64,000 nt of DNA from an uncultured Bacteroidales bacterium. Lineage in GTDB: Bacteria; Bacteroidota; Bacteroidia; Bacteroidales; Bacteroidaceae. Positions 54,695 through 63,393 of the stretch are shown here, piece by piece. The stretch is taken from contig CACYLU010000002.1 of NCBI GenBank assembly GCA_902775375.1, positions 186,001 to 250,000 on the forward strand. The letters run 5' to 3'. The notes under the pieces are model-generated. The model had not been told where the DNA came from. It searched no databases and worked only from the letters and a program-made list of their open reading frames with translations. The stretch's first letter is position 1; each line of letters starts with the position of its first letter. A program made the position numbers and the translations under genes.

Positions 54695-55300
54695 TTACAA
54701 GTTTCTTCTAATAGCGGTTTCCAGCTTCATCATGCTGTCTGATGGTTCAAAACGTGCAATCACCTCACCTTTCTTATTAACCAGGAACTTGGTGAAATTC
54801 CACTTGATGTCCGACTTGTCCTTATAACCAGGATCTCTGCGGCTCATCATCTGGTCCATCATCTTACCTGTCTCATTATTCTCTGTCTCAAAGCCCTTGA
54901 AGCCCTGCTTCTCTTTCAGGAACTTGAAGATAGGAGCCTCATTCTCACCATTCACATCAATCTTGGCAAACTGAGCAAAGGTAGTATTATAAGTACCAGT
55001 GCAGAAGTCGTGAATCTCTTCGTTAGTGCCAGGAGCCTGCTCACCAAACTGGTTGCATGGGAAGTCCAACACTTCAAAACCTCTTGCCTGATATTTCTCA
55101 TACAATGCCTGCAGTTCTTTGTACTGTGGTGTGAATCCGCATTTGGTAGCCGTGTTTACAATCAGCAAAACTTTGCCGGAATAGTCTTTCAGCGAAACAT
55201 CTTCATTGTTCAGACCTTTAACGGTAAAATCATACACACTCTCTTGAGCACTGAGGCCCAGTGTAATGAAAGACATCAGGATAAACAATAATTTCTTCAT
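54695..55300 (-). CDS. Glutathione peroxidase, exported form
   Basis: 201 residues. Signal peptide MKKLLFILMSFITLGLSAQ puts it outside the cytosol. The peroxidatic cysteine is in NTATKCGFTPQY (C54), with 'DFPCNQFGEQAPG' and 'IKWNFTKFLVNKKGEVIARFEP'. It is a paralogue of the downstream gene, clearly similar over the whole mature length, so the pair arose by duplication and one copy has gained or lost the export signal. Divergent from clpB across a gap of 260 bp. Confidence 0.93.
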   Translation of the reverse strand: MKKLLFILMSFITLGLSAQESVYDFTVKGLNNEDVSLKDYSGKVLLIVNTATKCGFTPQYKELQALYEKYQARGFEVLDFPCNQFGEQAPGTNEEIHDFCTGTYNTTFAQFAKIDVNGENEAPIFKFLKEKQGFKGFETENNETGKMMDQMMSRRDPGYKDKSDIKWNFTKFLVNKKGEVIARFEPSDSMMKLETAIRRNL

Positions 55301-55489
55301 TCTACAAATAATTAATTCTAAAACTTCGCGTTAATAATCTATTTTCGAGAGGCAAAAATAATGATAATAGCAAACTGCAACAAATCATTTTTCTTAAATA
55401 TACTTAATGTGTGCCTCAAAACGAGAGCAAAACGACAAATTGTCGCTCAACAGGGATGTATATCAGTCATTTTGGCTGAATTTGACAGC

Positions 55490-55505
55490 TGGCAAGGATT
55501 TTGCG
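55490..55505 (+). promoter_or_regulatory. Possible sigma-54 promoter of clpB
   Basis: TGGCA (55490-55494) and TTGCG (55501-55505) have the GG-N10-GC spacing of -24/-12 elements. It lies 56 bp before the clpB start. The flanking sequence has no consensus sigma-ABfr box. The match is good but short. Confidence 0.4.
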
Positions 55506-55560
55506 CCGATGATGAGTGAAAAAACTAACACAAAACAAACGAAGAAAGGAGCATCGAATT

Positions 55561-58149
55561 ATGAATTTCAAGAATTATACTATCAAAGCACAAGAAGCTG
55601 TGCAAGAAGCTGTGAACCTGGTGGAACGCCAGGGGCAGCAAGCCATCGAGCCAGTTCATCTGTTCAAGGGTGTGATGAAGACTGGCGAGAACATTGTGAA
55701 GTTCATTTTCCAGAAACTGGGTATGAACGAACAGCAAGTTACCATGCGGCTGGATCAAGAAATCAGCAAACTGCCTAAAGTGCAGGGAGGTGAACCTTAT
55801 CTGAGTCGTGAGGCCAACAGTGTACTACAACAGGCTGAGGACATTTCCAAGAAGATGGGTGATGAATTTGTCTCTATCGAGCCAATCATTATGGCACTGC
55901 TGAAGGTTAACAGTTCAGCCTCTACTCTGCTGAAGGATCTCGGTATGACGGAGAAAGAACTGGCCAGTGCCATCGAAGAACTGCGTAAAGGACAGAAAGT
56001 TAACTCACAGTCGTCTGAAGATACTTATCAGGCGCTCGACAAATATGCTATCAACTTGAATGAGGCTGCACGAAGTGGCAAGCTCGACCCTGTGATTGGA
56101 CGCGATGAAGAGATTCGTCGCGTACTGCAAATCTTGAGTCGACGCACCAAGAACAACCCTATCCTGATTGGTGAACCTGGTACGGGTAAGACCGCTATCG
56201 TTGAGGGATTGGCTCATCGTATCTTACGAGGCGATGTACCTGAGAACCTGAAGAACAAGCAGGTCTATTCGCTCGATATGGGTGCCTTGATTGCTGGTGC
56301 CAAATACAAGGGTGAGTTTGAGGAACGTCTGAAAGCCGTCATCAACGAGGTGACCAAGTCTGAAGGCAACATCATTCTGTTTATCGATGAGATACACACA
56401 CTGGTGGGAGCTGGTAAGAGCGAGGGCGCTATGGATGCTGCCAACATCTTGAAGCCTGCACTGGCTCGAGGCGAGTTGCGCAGCATTGGTGCTACTACCC
56501 TCGACGAATACCAGAAGTATTTCGAGAAGGATAAAGCACTGGAGCGTCGTTTCCAGGTAGTGATGGTGGATGAACCAAGTACACTTGACACCATATCTAT
56601 ATTAAGAGGTTTGAAGGAGCGCTACGAAAACCACCATCATGTGCGTATCAAGGATGATGCTATCATCGCTGCCGTAGAACTGAGCAACCGTTATATCACC
56701 GATCGTTTCTTGCCTGATAAGGCCATCGACTTGATGGACGAAGCTGCAGCCAAGTTGCGTATGGAGATTGACTCCGTGCCTGAGGAACTGGATGAGATTA
56801 CACGAAAAATCAAACAGTTGGAGATTGAGCGTGAGGCCATTAAGCGTGAAAACGATGAGCCTAAGTTGGAGCAGATTGGCAAAGAACTGGCTGAGCTGAA
56901 GGAGCAGGAAAGTCAGTATAAGGCCAAGTGGCAGAACGAGAAAACGCTGGTCAACAAGATTCAGCAGAACAAGGTGGAAATCGAGAACCTGAAGTTTGAA
57001 GCTGAGCGTGCAGAGCGTGAAGGCGATTACGGCAAGGTGGCTGAAATTCGCTACGGTAAGCTGCAGCAACTCAACCAGGAGATTGAGGATACTCAGAAGA
57101 AACTGCACGAACTGCAGGGCGACAAGGCCATGATCAAAGAGGAAGTAGATGATGAGGATATCGCCGAAGTGGTAGCTCGTTGGACAGGCATTCCTGTGAG
57201 CAAGATGATGCAGAGCGAGCGCGAGAAACTGCTTCATCTGGAGGATGAGCTGCACAAGCGAGTGATTGGTCAGGACGAAGCTATCACAGCCATTGCCGAT
57301 GCTGTGCGTCGTAGCCGTGCTGGTTTGCAAGACCCTAAACGACCTATTGGTTCGTTCCTGTTCTTGGGAACCACAGGTGTCGGTAAAACCGAGTTGGCAA
57401 AGGCGTTGGCAGAGTTCCTGTTCGATGATGAGAGCATGATGACGCGAATAGATATGAGTGAGTATCAAGAGAAATTCACCGTTTCTCGTCTCGTCGGAGC
57501 GCCTCCGGGCTACGTGGGTTATGAGGAAGGTGGTCAGCTCACTGAGGCTGTTCGCCACAAGCCCTACTCTGTTGTGCTGTTCGATGAGATAGAAAAGGCG
57601 CATCCTGATGTGTTCAACATCCTGTTGCAAGTTTTGGATGATGGACGACTGACGGATAACAAGGGTCGTACGGTGAACTTCAAAAACACCATCATCATCA
57701 TGACATCCAACATGGGTAGTAGCTATATCCAGAGTCAGATGGCGCAACTGAACGACAGCAACAGGCAACAGTTGCTGGCTGAGACCAAGCGCAATGTGAT
57801 GGAGATGCTGAAGAAGCAGATTCGTCCTGAGTTCTTGAATCGTATTGACGAAACTATCATGTTTACGCCACTCAACGAGAGCGAGATCAAGCAGATTGTG
57901 GGCTTGCAGCTGAACAATGTCAAGCGCATGCTGCATGACAACGGTGTAGAGCTCGAGGTCACCGACGATGCTTTGAACTACCTGGCTGAGGTGGGCTACG
58001 ATCCTGAGTTTGGTGCCCGTCCTGTGAAGCGTGCTATCCAGGACTACATGCTCAACGAACTTTCTCGCAAGTTGTTGGGCGACAAGATTGACCGCAATAA
58101 GCCTATCATAGTCGATAGTTTTGGCGAAGGTCTCGTCTTCAGGAATTAA
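55561..58149 (+). CDS. clpB: Protein disaggregase ClpB
   Basis: 862 residues from the ATG at 55561 ([18 protein letters not shown]), the normal ClpB length; an in-frame ATG at 55516 adds a lysine-rich extension that is not family-like. Order: N-terminal repeat domain, AAA1 with GEPGTGKTA near 205, the coiled-coil middle domain (about 400-520), AAA2 with GTTGVGKTE near 604, and a C-terminal sensor 2 region '[13 protein letters not shown]'. It is the heat-shock ATPase that rescues aggregated proteins with DnaK. A possible sigma-54 site precedes it and an AAAGGCTGC terminator follows. Confidence 0.96.
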   Translation: MNFKNYTIKAQEAVQEAVNLVERQGQQAIEPVHLFKGVMKTGENIVKFIFQKLGMNEQQVTMRLDQEISKLPKVQGGEPYLSREANSVLQQAEDISKKMGDEFVSIEPIIMALLKVNSSASTLLKDLGMTEKELASAIEELRKGQKVNSQSSEDTYQALDKYAINLNEAARSGKLDPVIGRDEEIRRVLQILSRRTKNNPILIGEPGTGKTAIVEGLAHRILRGDVPENLKNKQVYSLDMGALIAGAKYKGEFEERLKAVINEVTKSEGNIILFIDEIHTLVGAGKSEGAMDAANILKPALARGELRSIGATTLDEYQKYFEKDKALERRFQVVMVDEPSTLDTISILRGLKERYENHHHVRIKDDAIIAAVELSNRYITDRFLPDKAIDLMDEAAAKLRMEIDSVPEELDEITRKIKQLEIEREAIKRENDEPKLEQIGKELAELKEQESQYKAKWQNEKTLVNKIQQNKVEIENLKFEAERAEREGDYGKVAEIRYGKLQQLNQEIEDTQKKLHELQGDKAMIKEEVDDEDIAEVVARWTGIPVSKMMQSEREKLLHLEDELHKRVIGQDEAITAIADAVRRSRAGLQDPKRPIGSFLFLGTTGVGKTELAKALAEFLFDDESMMTRIDMSEYQEKFTVSRLVGAPPGYVGYEEGGQLTEAVRHKPYSVVLFDEIEKAHPDVFNILLQVLDDGRLTDNKGRTVNFKNTIIIMTSNMGSSYIQSQMAQLNDSNRQQLLAETKRNVMEMLKKQIRPEFLNRIDETIMFTPLNESEIKQIVGLQLNNVKRMLHDNGVELEVTDDALNYLAEVGYDPEFGARPVKRAIQDYMLNELSRKLLGDKIDRNKPIIVDSFGEGLVFRN

Positions 58150-58165
58150 TGACCATTGAATAATT

Positions 58166-58194
58166 AAAGGCTGCTCTTTCGGGCAGCCTTTTTT
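58166..58194 (+). terminator. Terminator of the AAAGGCTGC family (4 of 5)
   Basis: aaaggctgc (58166-58174) pairs perfectly with gcagccttt (58183-58191), followed by T; right after the clpB stop. Confidence 0.88.
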
Positions 58195-58325
58195 GTTGCT
58201 ATCAACATCTTTTGATAGCTTCGCCATCGCGCTTATATGTTCTTTTTTCTCATTTTCAACTACCTGCTTCAACACAGCATAGTGAAAGAGCTGAACCTCC
58301 GAGGCTAAGATTTCATCGTTCTTAC

Positions 58326-58573
58326 TAAGAAAAAATAGACGTCCGCTTCGCGTACTTATTGGATTTTTTCTCTTCACGTAATAACTCGAAATCTCTTCAC
58401 GCCTCTCCACTTAGACTCTTTCACTAAGCAGATGTTTCAAATTCGGTAGTTTTATAAACCGATTGCCCTTTAGAGTTTGATACCGGCATCATTGGAAGAG
58501 CGTTAATAATTTTGGATATTTTTGCGTATAAAGAGAAAATCAAATAAGACCGAAGGTCGTCTATTTTCTCTTA
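58326..58573. repeat. Element with ~48-bp imperfect terminal inverted repeats
   Basis: 58326-58378 and the reverse complement of 58525-58573 align along their whole length, both starting ctaaga(a/g)aaaatagacg and sharing cttatt(t/g)gatttt. Each arm can itself fold as a hairpin. About 146 bp lie between the arms. No coding sequence is seen. The 58195-58325 stretch holds nothing recognisable. Confidence 0.6.
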
Positions 58574-58629
58574 GCAAAAATGTTCAAAATTTAGCTCTGT
58601 AAATGCAGCCGGGAGCCTTTCTTTTTTGG

Positions 58630-58693
58630 TTCTTTTTCTTTCTGTGGGAGAAAGAAAAAAGAATAAAATAAAGGCTGCATTTCTGCAGCCCTT
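58630..58693. terminator. Two hairpins; the second is AAAGGCTGC family (5 of 5)
   Basis: 58630-58643 pairs with 58649-58663 as a T/A-rich stem around gtggg. Next to it aaggctgca (58671-58679) pairs with tgcagccctt (58684-58693) with one extra c. On the minus strand this second hairpin lies after the aldo/keto reductase tail relic. Confidence 0.65.
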
Positions 58694-58697
58694 AATA

Positions 58698-58741
58698 TTA
58701 CAATGTATTTTGTTTCAACTTTTCAACAAAATCATCAATAC
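58698..58741 (-). pseudogene. Relic of the 3' end of the aldo/keto reductase gene
   Basis: 58698-58741 repeats 58777-58820, the end of the neighbouring gene, with a single base difference, a synonymous lysine codon change (AAG to AAA). Both read IDDFVEKLKQNTL and stop. Between the two lies a hairpin, ttttccccgc/gcggggaaaa at 58751-58773. The repeat offset is 79 bp. Confidence 0.85.
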
Positions 58742-58776
58742 AATCATACATTTTCCCCGCAGCGCGGGGAAAACTC

Positions 58777-60183
58777 TTACAATGTATTTTGCTTCAACTT
58801 TTCAACAAAATCATCAATACGATTCATCCAGTCAGGAATGTTAATCATCTGCGGACAATGCGGTGAGCACTGATTGCAGTTCGTGCAATGATCCGCCTGA
58901 CGAAGCTTCGGCACACTACGATCATAGCCCACGAGGAAGGCCTGACGAGCCTCACGATAGTTAGCGTCCTGCTGACTTTCCGGCAAGTAACCCTGATTCA
59001 CACACCTGTTGTAGTGCGTCAAGATGCCAGGGATATCCAATCCGTAAGGACAAGGCATACAATAGTTGCACTGGTTACAAGGCACCGTAGGATACTCCTG
59101 CATCAAGTCAGCCGTAACAAAGAGAAACTCCTTCTCCTCATCCGTCAACTCCTTGAGAGGTCCGAAACTACGAATATTGTCCTGCAGGTTCTCCATATAG
59201 GTCATACCACTCAATGCACAGAACACATTAGGATAAGAGCCACAGAAACGGAATGCCCACGAAGCCACACTGTTCTCAGGCTCAGCCTGCTTCAGTCGAG
59301 CCACCAAGTGGTTAGGAATATTCGCCAGTCGGCCACCCAGCAACGGCTCCATAATCACCACAGGGATATTGCGCTTCGTCAGTTCATTATACATATACTC
59401 AGCCGTCATCGAAGCCCCCACAGCATGGTGCCAATCCAAGTAGTTCATCTGAATTTGCACGAAGTCCCACGGATAGTTACCAGCATCATGTTGCTGCATA
59501 CACCAGTCAAACGTCTCCTGATCACCGTGGAAAGAGAAGCCCAAATGACGAATCCTGCCTGCCTCCTTTTCCTTCCGCAAGAAGTCATACATACCATTCT
59601 CGAAGAAACGCTTCTTCGAAGGTTCCAAACCACCCTGCCCCATCACGTGCATCAGGTAGTAGTCAATATAGTCAGTTGACAGTTCCTTGAATGAATTCTC
59701 ATACATCGCCTTCGAGCCCTCGAAAGTCTGCGATTGCGGAGCGAAGTTAGAGAGCTTGGTAGCAATATAGTAAGATTCGCGCGGATACTTCTTCAGAGCG
59801 TCGCCAGTAGCCTTCTCAGAGAGACCCATGCCATAGGCTGGCGAAGTATCGAAATAGTTCACACCGTGAGCAATAGCATAATCCACCAGCTCGTTCACAC
59901 GTTCCTGGTCAATGCCCTGAGGCCTGCCGTTGGCATCCATGATCATAGGCCAGCGCATGCAACCATAGCCCAGCAGAGAGATGCGGTCGTTGTCTAAATT
60001 AGGCCAAGTGCGATAGGTCATCTGGTCAGTAGGCACAGGACTGCTGTGATGACCTGCAGGGTCATACATTGCATCCTTCTTAGGAGCGCATCCCGTCATT
60101 GTCATCGCGCCAGCTGCAGCACCAGCACCCATCAAACCCAGAAAATGTCTTCGGCTAATTGCCCTTTTTTCATTCTCTTTCAT
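58777..60183 (-). CDS. Aldo/keto reductase with twin [4Fe-4S] ferredoxin domain, Tat-exported
   Basis: 468 residues from the ATG at 60183 (MKENEKRAISRRHFLGLMG); a GTG at 60192 is possible. The twin-arginine motif SRRHFLG and the lipobox-like MTGC follow, so it is a Tat-exported lipoprotein. The aldo/keto reductase barrel has 'YFDTSPAYGMGLSEKATG' (aspartate and tyrosine) and 'YLMHVMGQ' (histidine). The C-terminus carries CNQCNYCMPCPYGLDIPG and CTNCNQCSPHCP, two 4Fe-4S clusters. Electron partner and substrate are unknown. Its 3' end is duplicated just downstream (58698-58741). Confidence 0.9.
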   Translation of the reverse strand: MKENEKRAISRRHFLGLMGAGAAAGAMTMTGCAPKKDAMYDPAGHHSSPVPTDQMTYRTWPNLDNDRISLLGYGCMRWPMIMDANGRPQGIDQERVNELVDYAIAHGVNYFDTSPAYGMGLSEKATGDALKKYPRESYYIATKLSNFAPQSQTFEGSKAMYENSFKELSTDYIDYYLMHVMGQGGLEPSKKRFFENGMYDFLRKEKEAGRIRHLGFSFHGDQETFDWCMQQHDAGNYPWDFVQIQMNYLDWHHAVGASMTAEYMYNELTKRNIPVVIMEPLLGGRLANIPNHLVARLKQAEPENSVASWAFRFCGSYPNVFCALSGMTYMENLQDNIRSFGPLKELTDEEKEFLFVTADLMQEYPTVPCNQCNYCMPCPYGLDIPGILTHYNRCVNQGYLPESQQDANYREARQAFLVGYDRSVPKLRQADHCTNCNQCSPHCPQMINIPDWMNRIDDFVEKLKQNTL

Positions 60184-60304
60184 ACGTAACACTTTTATTT
60201 TATCAATATTTTTGCAAATATAAAAAAAATGTAATAAAAATCACCCCCTTTCCGCACAAAAACGAAAAAGAGGTGATAATAACGAAGTTTAGGGAGGACA
60301 ATCT

Positions 60305-60343
60305 TTATCTGTTCCAGTTGATTGCTGGACGTGGATAAACCAC
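60305..60343 (-). pseudogene. Relic of the 3' end of the esterase gene
   Basis: 39 bp that repeat 60390-60428 at an offset of 85 bp. Both read VVYPRPAINWNR and stop. The three differences, GTA/GTG, CCT/CCA and GCC/GCA, are all synonymous. Between the two lies a hairpin of C and G runs with flanks tatcc...gagata. The rest of 60193-60389 shows nothing else but an A/T-rich run near 60220. Confidence 0.85.
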
Positions 60344-60389
60344 ATGTTTTTCTATCCTCCCCCCCCAACGGGGGAGAGATAGATATCAT

Positions 60390-61205
60390 TTATCTGTTCC
60401 AGTTGATGGCTGGACGAGGATAAACTACATACTTCTTCAGCAGATGAAATGCCGGTACTGCCATTTCGCCATGATTATAGCCATCCATCTCATACATAGT
60501 CACATCTGGATGACCCACCACCTTCAGCATACGCCAGAAGTATGCCGTTTCCTCATAGCGGCCCAGCATCTCCTCATTACGGTCGCCAGAGATGATCACA
60601 ATCTTAGGAGCGTCAGGACGAATCCAATACAACGGAGCAAACTCGTCAATCAACGGCTGCGTGTTCTTCATGCCCTTGCTCTGACGGTAGGCAAAGTGCG
60701 TGATTACCTGTCCGCTGAAAGGCACCAATGCCGCAATCTTGTCAGCATCAATGTCATATTTCGCCAGCCATTTCTTGTCCAAGCCAATCATATTTGTCAG
60801 ATAGCCACCAGCAGAGTGTCCGCTCACATAAATCTTGTTCACATCACCACCATACTGCGCAATGTTCTTGAATGCCCAAGCCACAGCTGCTGCAGCATCG
60901 TCAATCACCTCAGGCAGCTCAGCCTTCGGCAGCAGTCGATAGTTCACGCCCACCACAATAATCTTACTGTTCTTCAGCTGTTCAGGAATCTCTTTCTGCC
61001 CCATTGTCAGACCTCCGCCGTGGAACCACACCACCACAGGCAAGTCCTTGGCACCCTCCTGATAATACACATCCAGCTTGCAGCGTTCAGCAGCATATTC
61101 ACCAGCGTCAGCGTGATAAGGGATGTTCTCCACCGTCTTGTATTCTTGTGCACTAACTACCAGAGCCACAACGCACAGCACCATCAGAGTTAAAGTTTTT
61201 TTCAT
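60390..61205 (-). CDS. Secreted alpha/beta-hydrolase esterase
   Basis: 271 residues from the ATG at 61205 (MKKTLTLMVLCVVALVVSAQ, a signal peptide); an upstream in-frame start is unlikely. The oxyanion motif VWFHGGGLTMG and the nucleophile elbow SGHSAGGYL are those of the carboxylesterase/BD-FAE group; the histidine is in GYNHGEM. It may remove acetyl or feruloyl groups from plant polysaccharides, which fits the CE2 and GH51 genes. The last 13 codons are repeated downstream (60305-60343). Confidence 0.87.
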   Translation of the reverse strand: MKKTLTLMVLCVVALVVSAQEYKTVENIPYHADAGEYAAERCKLDVYYQEGAKDLPVVVWFHGGGLTMGQKEIPEQLKNSKIIVVGVNYRLLPKAELPEVIDDAAAAVAWAFKNIAQYGGDVNKIYVSGHSAGGYLTNMIGLDKKWLAKYDIDADKIAALVPFSGQVITHFAYRQSKGMKNTQPLIDEFAPLYWIRPDAPKIVIISGDRNEEMLGRYEETAYFWRMLKVVGHPDVTMYEMDGYNHGEMAVPAFHLLKKYVVYPRPAINWNR

Positions 61206-61372
61206 GATATTATTTGTTAATATTATTACCATTATTAATTGTAGTGTAAAGATACACAAAATTTCTCAAAACACAAAAGAAGTACCTATGCTTTTCACAA
61301 AAAAGTGCACCTCTTTTCACAAAGAAGCGCACCGCCACATCAAAAATTTTATCTGTCAATAAAAAAGTAACG

Positions 61373-61445
61373 AGCGGCAAACGGGGTTCGAACCCGCGAC
61401 CTTCGGCTTGGGAAGCCAACGCTCTGCCAACTGAGCTACTGCCGC
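61373..61445 (-). tRNA. tRNA-Gly (CCC)
   Basis: Cloverleaf of 73 nt on the minus strand: acceptor gcggcag pairs with ttgccgc, anticodon stem ttggc/gccga encloses ttCCCaa, and the T-loop is ttcgaac. Confidence 0.93.
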
Positions 61446-61463
61446 AATGTCTCATTGCGGGTG

Positions 61464-61495
61464 CAAAGATAATGCAAGCATAAGACAAAAACAAA
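61464..61495 (-). promoter_or_regulatory. Consensus promoter of tRNA-Gly
   Basis: On the minus strand TTTG (61492-61495), 20 bp, then TATCTTTG (61464-61471), about 19 bp before the tRNA. Confidence 0.8.
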
Positions 61496-61583
61496 TAAAA
61501 AAGTGCTTTTATTATGTCTTTCTATACCCTATTTCTATACCAATACAGATAAATAAGTCACCAAAACTAAGCCTTCATGCCTA

Positions 61584-62369
61584 TTAAAAACGCCTCAGTC
61601 TGACATCTATCCCCTCCTCTTTAAGCTGAGCAGGAATAACGCTTACATCCGTCTGACTAAAATGATAAGGGAAGAGCACTTTAGGTTTGATAAGCTTAGC
61701 GGCACGCACCAGCTGGTCAACAGTCATTGTAGGGCCATTGCATGGGAAATAAGCCACATCAATATCCTTGATGTTCTCCATTTCAGGAACGTCCTCGGTA
61801 TCACCGGCAAAGTAAATACGCAATCCGTCGATGGTCAGTATATAACCATTGTCACGCCCCTTAGGATGTTTGGTCAGGTTAGCCTCCGAGTAGTTATATG
61901 CAGGCACAGCCTCTACAATGAAGTCATCGGCAATCTGCAACTTATCCCCGTTAGCCATCACCTGTCCGGCACCATACATATCGGCACAACGCTTGTTCGT
62001 AATCAGTTGCGTATTATCCTTTGAAAGCAGTTTGATAGCCTCTGCATCATAGTGGTCGCCATGCTCGTGCGTCACAAAAATATAATCAGCCTTTGGCATC
62101 GTCGAGTAATCCACTGTTCTGTCACGCAGTTTCAACACAGGGTCGATTTCTATCTCCTTACCGTCCACCACCACGCGCACACTGGCATGCATCAGCGCAT
62201 AAATATTTACCTTCTTTCCACTCTTTGTCGTGAACGCATCCACTTCATAATTACTCTGCACATCAGCAACCTCGGTGTTAGTTGCCTCTTCATTAGCTTT
62301 CTTGTTGCCATTACAAGCCACCAACATAGCAGCACCTGCCACTGCTAACGCCATCAATAACTTTTTCAT
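61584..62369 (-). CDS. MBL-fold metallohydrolase lipoprotein (paralogue of 14125-14862)
   Basis: 261 residues. A signal ending in LVAC puts it on a membrane as a lipoprotein. The zinc motif THEHGDHYD near 100 and 'YFAGDTEDVPEM' and 'LFPYHFSQTDV' match the copy at 14125, with the same order and spacing, but the N-terminus differs (lipoprotein versus cleaved signal). Function is unknown beyond UlaG/UPF0173-type hydrolysis. It lies alone between tRNA-Gly and the copy B repeat module. Confidence 0.88.
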   Translation of the reverse strand: MKKLLMALAVAGAAMLVACNGNKKANEEATNTEVADVQSNYEVDAFTTKSGKKVNIYALMHASVRVVVDGKEIEIDPVLKLRDRTVDYSTMPKADYIFVTHEHGDHYDAEAIKLLSKDNTQLITNKRCADMYGAGQVMANGDKLQIADDFIVEAVPAYNYSEANLTKHPKGRDNGYILTIDGLRIYFAGDTEDVPEMENIKDIDVAYFPCNGPTMTVDQLVRAAKLIKPKVLFPYHFSQTDVSVIPAQLKEEGIDVRLRRF

Positions 62370-62456
62370 ATCACTTATTTTTAATCATTGTTCATTTCTA
62401 CTGCAAATATAAAAAGAATAATTGATTATAACAAAGCAGTGGCAGATACATGGATC

Positions 62457-62480
62457 ATCCCCACCGATTTTGGTGGGGAT
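62457..62480. terminator. Hairpin left of element B
   Basis: atccccacc (62457-62465) pairs perfectly with ggtggggat (62472-62480) over six bases. Its place matches the hairpin at 26044-26075 left of copy A. The intervening 62370-62456 shows no clear gene. Confidence 0.6.
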
Positions 62481-62660
62481 AATTATTTACTTCAAGACAA
62501 CAGTATAACACTATGTCACTACAACAAGCAACTGTATTGTAGGTACGATAATATCCGACATCGCTACTATGAAAGTCGATTTATTTTTATGGGGTGGTGA
62601 AGATTTAACATTTGAGGACAATTCATGTGTATTAATTCTAGGTTTAGGAAAAGACATACA

Positions 62661-62831
62661 GATTACAGATTACAGATTACAGTTTATTTGGGGAGCTATG
62701 TATGCTTCAAACAAAAAGATAAAGTTTATAACTTTATTACATATATAATATTAATATTATATATATAATAATTTTTTTGTTCCCAGATAAAGTGGTACTC
62801 ATGAGAAAACTGTAATCTGTAATCTGTAATC
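62661..62831. repeat. Inverted tandem microrepeats around an AT palindrome (copy B)
   Basis: The left arm 62661-62685 is built from the unit cagatta (7 bp, about three times); the right arm 62807-62831 is its exact 25-bp reverse complement. A palindrome of A and T lies between them near 62738-62775. The unit is unlike that of copy A, but the design is the same. Confidence 0.85.
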
Positions 62832-63179
62832 GAAACACATCCCAGAGTCTAGGACTTTTCGCAGTTTCATCGACTATATAACTCCTATTGACTTACTGAA
62901 AAACCACTGTAGATCTGGCAAACTTGGATGAATATACAGCGCCGTGCCCCTGCGCCCATAATAGGTGTAGCCAGCCTGCTGTAGCGTTACTACCGCTAAA
63001 CTGCCCGCTTACTTCCGCTAAACCCACCTTTTACTTCCGCTAAATGTTTTGGGGACTTACTGGGGCGTTTAGCGGTGTCTGGCGGTATTGAATTTTAATG
63101 CGTATATTGGTGAGGTGTGTTTGCATATAAAATGGGTAGCAGAAAAAACAAAAATAATATAATATATTTTATTATATCA

Positions 63180-63211
63180 TTTGCATATATAAAATATATT
63201 CATTAACTTTG
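63180..63211 (+). promoter_or_regulatory. Orphan consensus promoter at the right end of copy B
   Basis: TTTG (63180-63183), a 20-bp spacer and TAACTTTG (63204-63211). The bases around it equal copy A almost exactly. The transcript would cross the small remnant at 63301-63454 and could reach the gene at 63561. Confidence 0.75.
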
Positions 63212-63300
63212 CAAAGCAATTGAAAAATAACACCAAGACATCAGCCAAAGGCCACGGCGGTGACACAGTGAAACACTTGATTGCAACCATTCATGAATGA

Positions 63301-63393
63301 TTATTCATCCAGGACAAGCTAAACGGCATTACGGCTGCACTGACAGCTATCAGCACCACGAGCTGTATGGGACACGGACCAGTATATTTCTAA
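63301..63393 (+). pseudogene. Remnant of a small membrane protein (smalltalk-like C-terminus)
   Basis: In one frame the stretch reads LNGITAALTAISTTSC then MGHGPVYF and stops at 63391-63393. The hydrophobic 'TALTAISTTSC' end resembles the short 'smalltalk' proteins of Bacteroidales that lie beside HU-like and amidase genes. There is no start codon in frame after the stop at 63298, so it is truncated. A second tail, MGHGPIYM with stop, follows at 63428-63454 after a hairpin. Confidence 0.4.

Larger units (their letters stand above)
62501..63218 (+). repeat. Intergenic module, copy B (partner at 26146-26817)
   Basis: Same order as copy A: the 119-bp block 62501-62619, inverted tandem microrepeats 62661-62831, the CCGCTAAA zone 62988-63080 (with tttagcgg in reverse), and a promoter block 63160-63211. 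In the frame of the first block the string SDIATMKVDLF continues as LWGGEDLTFED without the stop seen in copy A, but no full gene results. The stretch 62832-62985 between the arms and the CCGCTAAA zone is not conserved. Confidence 0.75.

Noticed and set aside
56602..58410. 602-residue open frame on the minus strand
   Set aside because: Almost all of it is antisense to clpB; the composition (histidine, glutamine, leucine-rich) is that of a shadow frame and no domain is visible.
62388..62600. 70-residue open frame over the left part of copy B
   Set aside because: The matching frame in copy A is broken, so the block is decayed or non-coding.
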